A stretch of DNA of 64,000 bases from Candidatus Gastranaerophilales bacterium (GTDB lineage Bacteria > Cyanobacteriota > Vampirovibrionia > Gastranaerophilales > Gastranaerophilaceae): positions 186,001-250,000 of the forward strand of contig CAKMWI010000007.1 in NCBI GenBank assembly GCA_928722015.1. The letters run 5' to 3'. The notes under the pieces were generated by a model. The model was not told where the DNA came from. It ran no database searches and saw only the letters and a program-made list of their open reading frames with translations. A program made the translations under genes and the position numbers. Positions 59,569-64,000 of this stretch are shown in pieces; the stretch's first letter is position 1; every line of letters begins with the position of its first letter.

Positions 59569-61107
59569 ATGCTTAATATAATAAAAAAGGATATATTGGC
59601 GTCAATAATAGTATTTTTAATTGCTTTACCTCTTGCTATCGGTATATCTATTGCATGTGGGCTGCCTATATATAGTGGAATTGTTGCCGGGATTATAGGT
59701 GGGATATTTGTAGGTACATTTTCCGGAAATTCTCTTCAGGTATCGGGTCCTGCTGCTGGTTTGATTCTCATAATAGTGGATATAATTCATCAATTAGGAG
59801 TTGAAAAACTTTTTTTAATAATTTTTTTAGTGGGAATATTACAAATAATTTTCGGACTTTTAGCTTTTGGAAAGTGGTTCAGAGCTATTTCTCCTGCTAT
59901 TATACAAGGAATGCTTGCCGGAATAGGTATTTCAATATTTTTATCCCAATTTCACATAATGCTTGATAGCACGCCTAAAAATGATTTTTTACATAATATT
60001 CAAGATTTATTCAGTGTAATATATAATTCAGTGTTACCTTTTGACGGTTCTAATCACCATCATGCATGTACAATAGGGTTGTTAACAATTGCTATAATAT
60101 TAGGCTGGAATGTATATATGCCTAAAAAGATTAAGGTAATTCCTGCGGCACTTGTTGCTATTATAGTTTCATCATTTGTAGCAAATTTGTTACATTTTGA
60201 TATAAATTATATTCAAATAGGTTCAAATTTTTGGAGTGGTATTAATTTTATAAAACTTTCGGAATTTTCTAACCTAATAAATCCTGCTATTATAATAAAT
60301 GCTCTTGTTATAACTTTTATTGCTAGTGCTGAAACTCTTTTAACTTCAGCTGCTATAGATAAAATGAGTGATAGATCTAAAACCAATTATGATAAAGAAA
60401 TTATTGCACAAGGAATAGGGAATTCTCTATCAGGTATGGTTGGAGGATTACCTATAACAGGAGTAATAGTAAGAAGTGCAGCGAATATAAATGCTGATGC
60501 TCAGACAAGGTTGTCTGCCGTTATGCATGGGGTTTGGTTATTAATATTTGTTTCTGTTTTTCCTACGGTTTTAAATTATATACCAATTTGTGCTTTGGCA
60601 GCAATATTGGTATATACCGGTTATAAACTGGTGGATGTTAAAGCTGCAAAATACATATATAAATTAAGCAAAGGAGAATTTGCAATTTATATTATTACTC
60701 TTGTCTCAATACTTTTTACTAATTTGTTTGAGGGAATATTAATCGGCTTTGCCTGTGCTTTTATAAAGAGCGCATATAAAGTTTTAAAGGTGGATATTGA
60801 TACTGAAAATATAGAACAGGAAAATAGAATCATAGCAAAGATTCATGGAAATATAACTTTTCTTCAGCTTCCTACATTGATTGATGCATTAGAAAAACTT
60901 CCGAAAGATAAAAATATAACTTTATGTACAGAAAGATTGCATTTTATTGACCATGCTTGCATCGATTATATAAAGCATTGGGAAACCGATAGGAAATCTA
61001 AAATGCAAGATTATGAAGTCTTTGTAGCGTGGGATGAAATGAGTAAAGCATATCCAACTTTTAAATGGAATACTTTCCACAAGGAACATAAAGAAAATAT
61101 TCACTAA
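59569..61107 (+). CDS. SulP-family anion transporter
   Basis: 512 residues. Membrane core with ASIIVFLIALPLAIGISIACGLP, VSGPAAGL and GNSLSGMVGGLPITGVIVRSAANINADAQTRLS; the C-terminal STAS-like domain begins about residue 420 (IIAKIHGNITFLQLPTLIDAL). Transports sulfate, bicarbonate or dicarboxylates, usually with Na+ or H+. The shortened STAS and GGLPITG motif fit the bacterial SulP group often linked to carbonic anhydrase; no such gene is nearby. SD GAGGGA. Confidence 0.92.
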   Translation: MLNIIKKDILASIIVFLIALPLAIGISIACGLPIYSGIVAGIIGGIFVGTFSGNSLQVSGPAAGLILIIVDIIHQLGVEKLFLIIFLVGILQIIFGLLAFGKWFRAISPAIIQGMLAGIGISIFLSQFHIMLDSTPKNDFLHNIQDLFSVIYNSVLPFDGSNHHHACTIGLLTIAIILGWNVYMPKKIKVIPAALVAIIVSSFVANLLHFDINYIQIGSNFWSGINFIKLSEFSNLINPAIIINALVITFIASAETLLTSAAIDKMSDRSKTNYDKEIIAQGIGNSLSGMVGGLPITGVIVRSAANINADAQTRLSAVMHGVWLLIFVSVFPTVLNYIPICALAAILVYTGYKLVDVKAAKYIYKLSKGEFAIYIITLVSILFTNLFEGILIGFACAFIKSAYKVLKVDIDTENIEQENRIIAKIHGNITFLQLPTLIDALEKLPKDKNITLCTERLHFIDHACIDYIKHWETDRKSKMQDYEVFVAWDEMSKAYPTFKWNTFHKEHKENIH

Positions 61108-61115
61108 TGACTAAT

Positions 61116-61144
61116 AAAAAACGGAGTTTTAAACTCCGTTTTTT
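61116..61144. terminator. bidirectional terminator
   Basis: AAAAAACGGAGTTT (61116-61129) pairs with 61131-61144, between the convergent SulP and hybrid-cluster genes. Confidence 0.92.
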
Positions 61145-61157
61145 ATTTAGCCAAGAA

Positions 61158-62696
61158 TTAACTATGTAAGATTTTTGCTAAGTCTTTTTGGGGTTCAGTA
61201 GTTAGTTTTATTCTAAATTTTTCAACAAGTATTTTTAGAACATCTGGTGAAATAAATGCTGGTAAAGACGGTCCTAAAAAAATATTCTCTATACCCAGAT
61301 ATAGTAATGATAGCAGAATACAAACTGCTTTTTGTTCATACCATGATAGAATAAATGTTAATGGAAGTTGATTTATATTGCAATTCAAGGCTTTTGATAA
61401 TTCTGAGGCTACTTTTATTGCTGAGTATGCATCATTGCATTGACCCATATCTAAAAGTCTTGGAATGCCGCCAATGTCGCCAAGGTCAATATCATTAAAC
61501 CGATATTTCCCGCAGGCAAGGGTTAAAATAAGAGAATTTGCCGGGGTTTGCTGGACAAATTTTGTATAGTAATTTCTGCCTGGTCTGGCTCCATCACAGC
61601 CGCCTACGAGAAAAATATTGCTAATTTCTCCTGATTTTAAGGAGTCTATGATTTTGTTGATAACCGATAATACTGTATTGTGTGCAAATCCTACAGTTAA
61701 AATATTTCCTCCATTTATTCCTGTCATTTTTTTTAGTTTGTTATATCCGCCAAGTTCTAAAGCCTTGTCAATTAAAGGTTTAAAGTTTTTATCTTTGTCA
61801 ATATGAATTGTTCCCGGATATCTTACTACTGATGTTGTATAAATCCTGTCTGCGTAGCTTTCTTTTACTGGCATGATACAATTTGTTGTGAATAATATTG
61901 GTGCCGGAATATTTACAAACTCTTTTTGTTGGTTTTGCCAGGCTGTTCCAAAATTACCTTTAAAATGAGAATATTTTTTTAATTTTGGATAAGCGTGAGC
62001 TGGCAGCATTTCTCCGTGAGTATAAATATTAATACCTGTATCTTTTGTTTGTTCTAACAATAGCGCTAAATCTCTTAAGTCATGGCCGGATACTACTATA
62101 AATGGACCCGGTTCAATATTGGTACTAATTTGAGTTGGAACAGGATTCCCATAAGTACTTGTGTTTGCCAAATCAAGCATTTCCATACATTTTAAATTGA
62201 TTTCACCTGTTTTTAATACAAGATGTAATAATTCTTCCTGTGATAAATTTTTTGTAATAGCCTGTAGACCTTCATAAAAAAAACTGTCGACGGTTTCATT
62301 TTTATAACCTAAAACTCTGGCATGGTATGCATAGGCAGCCATACCTTTTAATCCAAAAAGAATAAGTGATTTTAAACTGCGGGTATTTATATCTGATTCC
62401 CATACAGTTTTTATATTAAAAATATCGTCGCGTTTTATGAATTTTTTAATTTTTTCAATGAACTCTGTAATTGTCTGATTGTCAAAGTTCACATTGGTTA
62501 TAGTTGTAAATAAACCTGTAATAATGATTTCTGTTAATTCATTATTCTGTTCGGAACAATTCGCAAGTTCTATAACGAGACTTATTAATTCATCTTGCAA
62601 ATTTGCAGTATCAGGTTTTTTACCGCAGACTCCGGATTTGATGCAGCCGCTGCCAAAAGCTGTTTGTTCGCATTGAAAACAAAACATATTGTTCAT
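61158..62696 (-). CDS. hcp: hybrid-cluster protein (hydroxylamine/NO reductase)
   Basis: 512 residues. N-terminal C-x2-C-x8-C-x5-C (MFCFQCEQTAFGSGC...CGK) holds the [4Fe-4S] cluster of the anaerobe-type protein. The hybrid cluster ligands are visible in ISGHD-like VVSGHDLRDL, THGEMLPAHAYP, NCIMPV, GGCDGARPGR, LACGKYRF and DMGQCNDAYSA. It reduces NO or hydroxylamine and protects against nitrosative stress. SD AGGAGGG. Single-gene unit. Confidence 0.97.
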   Translation of the reverse strand: MNNMFCFQCEQTAFGSGCIKSGVCGKKPDTANLQDELISLVIELANCSEQNNELTEIIITGLFTTITNVNFDNQTITEFIEKIKKFIKRDDIFNIKTVWESDINTRSLKSLILFGLKGMAAYAYHARVLGYKNETVDSFFYEGLQAITKNLSQEELLHLVLKTGEINLKCMEMLDLANTSTYGNPVPTQISTNIEPGPFIVVSGHDLRDLALLLEQTKDTGINIYTHGEMLPAHAYPKLKKYSHFKGNFGTAWQNQQKEFVNIPAPILFTTNCIMPVKESYADRIYTTSVVRYPGTIHIDKDKNFKPLIDKALELGGYNKLKKMTGINGGNILTVGFAHNTVLSVINKIIDSLKSGEISNIFLVGGCDGARPGRNYYTKFVQQTPANSLILTLACGKYRFNDIDLGDIGGIPRLLDMGQCNDAYSAIKVASELSKALNCNINQLPLTFILSWYEQKAVCILLSLLYLGIENIFLGPSLPAFISPDVLKILVEKFRIKLTTEPQKDLAKILHS

Positions 62697-62817
62697 AAAT
62701 ATACCCTCCTGCTTTGGTTATAAAATTTAATGATGTGAATGTGAATTATTAAACCGGTATTCAATTGGCTAATAATTTATGAGATAAATGCACTTATAAA
62801 AATTTAATAAAAAACTA

Positions 62818-62848
62818 TTGACTGATAGCTGCTATCAGGTTGTAAAAT
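62818..62848 (+). promoter_or_regulatory. promoter of the flavodoxin gene
   Basis: TTGACT (62818-62823) with TAAAAT (62843-62848) at a long 19-bp spacing, or TGTAAA at 17. The spacer is almost fully covered by the palindrome at 62822-62838, which fits tight repression or activator-dependent use. Confidence 0.55.
62822..62838. promoter_or_regulatory. perfect 17-bp palindromic operator
   Basis: CTGATAGCTGCTATCAG: 8-bp half sites symmetric around one base, lying between the -35 and -10 of the flavodoxin gene. Confidence 0.75.
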
Positions 62849-62878
62849 TTATATATAAATAAATTTCAGAGGTGAAAA

Positions 62879-63451
62879 ATGAATAAAAAAATCTGGATTA
62901 TTATAGCAATTGTTATAGTATTATTTGCATTAGGAATGTATAAAGTTTTTGCTAATAATTTTGGAAAGGAGATTGATATGTCAGATAAAAAAGTTTTAAT
63001 CGCTTATTATTCATATTCAGGCAATACAAAAGCTGCAGCTGAAAAAATTCAATCAGTTACTGGTGGTGATTTATTCGAAATAAAACCGGTAAAAGATTAT
63101 CCAAAAGATTATAATACCGTTGTTAATCAGGCTCAGGTGGAAAAACAGAATGGTATACATCCTGAGCTCAAAGATAATGGTAATGTAGAACCATACGATA
63201 TAATATTTATTGGAACGCCGGTATGGTGGTATACAATGGCATCACCTGTCAAAACATTTTTATCAAATAATAATTTTGATGGAAAAATTATTGTACCATT
63301 CTGTACACATGGTGGCGGAGGTGCATCTTCAACATACACTGATATGCAAAAACTTGCTCCGACTGCTAAGGTTATTGAAGGGTACACAACATACGAAGAT
63401 TCTGCCAATGTTAATGATATAAAAAAATGGATATCAAATTTAAATTTCTAA
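62879..63451 (+). CDS. flavodoxin with N-terminal membrane anchor and internal second start
   Basis: 190 residues from ATG 62879 (SD AGAGGTG). One membrane helix (about 5-24) precedes the flavodoxin domain (KVLIAYYSYSGNTKAAA FMN phosphate loop, IFIGTPVWWYTMASPVKTFL, FCTHGGGGASST). The fold matches short-chain NADPH-dependent flavoproteins. An internal ATG at 62978 (MSDKKVLIAYYS) follows GGAAAGGAG at ideal spacing and would yield a soluble 157-residue form. A Tat-lipoprotein oxidoreductase gene follows; the two may cooperate. Confidence 0.9.
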   Translation: MNKKIWIIIAIVIVLFALGMYKVFANNFGKEIDMSDKKVLIAYYSYSGNTKAAAEKIQSVTGGDLFEIKPVKDYPKDYNTVVNQAQVEKQNGIHPELKDNGNVEPYDIIFIGTPVWWYTMASPVKTFLSNNNFDGKIIVPFCTHGGGGASSTYTDMQKLAPTAKVIEGYTTYEDSANVNDIKKWISNLNF

Positions 63452-63666
63452 ATTTGATTGTGGTAAGCGGTAATGGTCGGTATATTTTTTATAATATATT
63501 AATTATTTTCGATGTAAATCAATATATTTATGCATAATAAATATACTTGCCTGTAAATTCTATAATGTATACCATATATGTAATAATAGGATTTTTATTA
63601 GTATAACTGAATATTGTTGTAATATTATACAAACTGTAGATTAGAAATAAATTTCAGGAGAAAAAT

Positions 63667-64000
63667 ATGAAACGTAGAGAATTTATAATCAATTCTGCAC
63701 TGGCAGTAGGCGGAGCGGCTATACTATCTGGATGCGGTAAAAAAGAAGTGAAAAAATCAGAAAATCAGGTACTGAGAAGAAAATTTGATAATACAGATAT
63801 GCCATTAATCGCTCTGGGATGTATGCGTTTACCTATGCGTGATGGCAAAATTGATATGGTCGAACTTGACAAAATGGTTGAGTATGCGATGGAGCATGGT
63901 GCAAATTATTTTGATACAGCCTATATGTATGTAGATGGTAAAAGTGAAAACGCAATTGGAGAAATTTTGAAAAAATATCCTAGAGAAAGCTTTGTATTGA
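63667..64000 (+). CDS. aldo/keto reductase, Tat lipoprotein (runs off window)
   Basis: First 111 codons only. The start MKRREFIINSALAVGGAAILSGC is a twin-arginine signal ending in a lipobox (Cys23), so the folded enzyme is exported and lipid-anchored. The aldo/keto reductase barrel follows: MPLIALGCMRLP, then ANYFDTAYMYVDGKSENAIGE with the catalytic Asp and Tyr. Ferredoxin-linked relatives exist in anaerobes. SD AGGAG. The gene continues past 64000. Confidence 0.9.
   Translation, partial: MKRREFIINSALAVGGAAILSGCGKKEVKKSENQVLRRKFDNTDMPLIALGCMRLPMRDGKIDMVELDKMVEYAMEHGANYFDTAYMYVDGKSENAIGEILKKYPRESFVL

Noticed and set aside
1..64000. Insertion sequences, prophage, integron or recombination sites
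   Set aside because: No transposase, integrase, phage structural gene or terminal repeats were seen.

Overview
This is an AT-rich, gene-dense bacterial chromosome segment with standard-code genes on both strands, short intergenic gaps, one tRNA and no sign of phage, insertion sequences or CRISPR. The best reading is a member of the non-photosynthetic sister group of Cyanobacteria (Melainabacteria/Vampirovibrionia, probably a gut Gastranaerophilales). This is inferred from three things: atpD and atpC stand alone as a two-gene unit, as in cyanobacteria; the tRNA-Glu has the G1:U72 acceptor end and A53:U61 pair typical of cyanobacterial and plastid tRNA-Glu; and diderm markers (TolC, TonB-like, BamE-like, lipoproteins) occur beside a fermentative, oxygen-avoiding gene set (AdhE, reverse rubrerythrin, rubredoxin, hybrid-cluster protein). 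No 16S rRNA gene is present to settle it.

Layout. 1-4.8 kb: a minus-strand signalling operon (HD-GYP/GAF protein, TPR protein, two LuxR-type response regulators, pentapeptide-repeat protein). 4.9-10.4 kb: zinc-ribbon protein, metalloprotease-like protein, lipoprotein, a PerR-rubredoxin operon with a visible operator, and lineage-specific membrane proteins with a structured leader. 10.4-15 kb: tRNA-Glu, an OLD-type Toprim protein, and two unusual cytoplasm-start enzymes (papain-like peptidase, 5'-nucleotidase). 15-20.3 kb: flagellar-type sigma factor and FlhB, deoC, metF, an HPP-like membrane protein. 20.4-24.4 kb: HEAT-repeat proteins and an envelope operon with a BamE-like protein and a duplicated secreted pair. 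24.4-29.7 kb: groESL, a zinc dehydrogenase, a split chromate transporter. 29.8-34.8 kb: atpDC, a uridine-kinase-like protein, aroQ, small unknowns. 35-45 kb: a degenerate histidine kinase fused by overlap to a sugar-type ABC ATPase, second dehydrogenase, OPA-family transporter, DnaQ-like exonuclease, thioredoxin, and a 1282-residue repeat protein. 45-52 kb: adhE with a Rex-type operator, a structured intergenic region, a tightly controlled 96-aa gene, a rhodanese behind an RBS-burying hairpin, a TPR protein and pepA. 52-64 kb: membrane protein with no normal start codon, TolC, reverse rubrerythrin with a PerR-type box, a vWA/FHA-like/TonB-like operon, a SulP transporter, hybrid-cluster protein, and a flavodoxin plus Tat-lipoprotein aldo/keto reductase behind a perfect 17-bp palindrome.

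Cross-cutting signals. (i) At least eight genes have the -10 hexamer exactly 6 nt before ATG and no Shine-Dalgarno, so they are probably leaderless. (ii) Redox control is legible in DNA: matching PerR-like boxes at perR-rubredoxin and rubrerythrin, and a Rex-like site at adhE. (iii) Several unrelated proteins without Sec signals share a low-complexity N-terminal stretch with a short F-[KST]-[GA] motif. (iv) Three orphan minus-strand terminators mark probable small RNAs. (v) The vWA/FHA-like/TonB-like operon is the best candidate for an undescribed multi-protein system.
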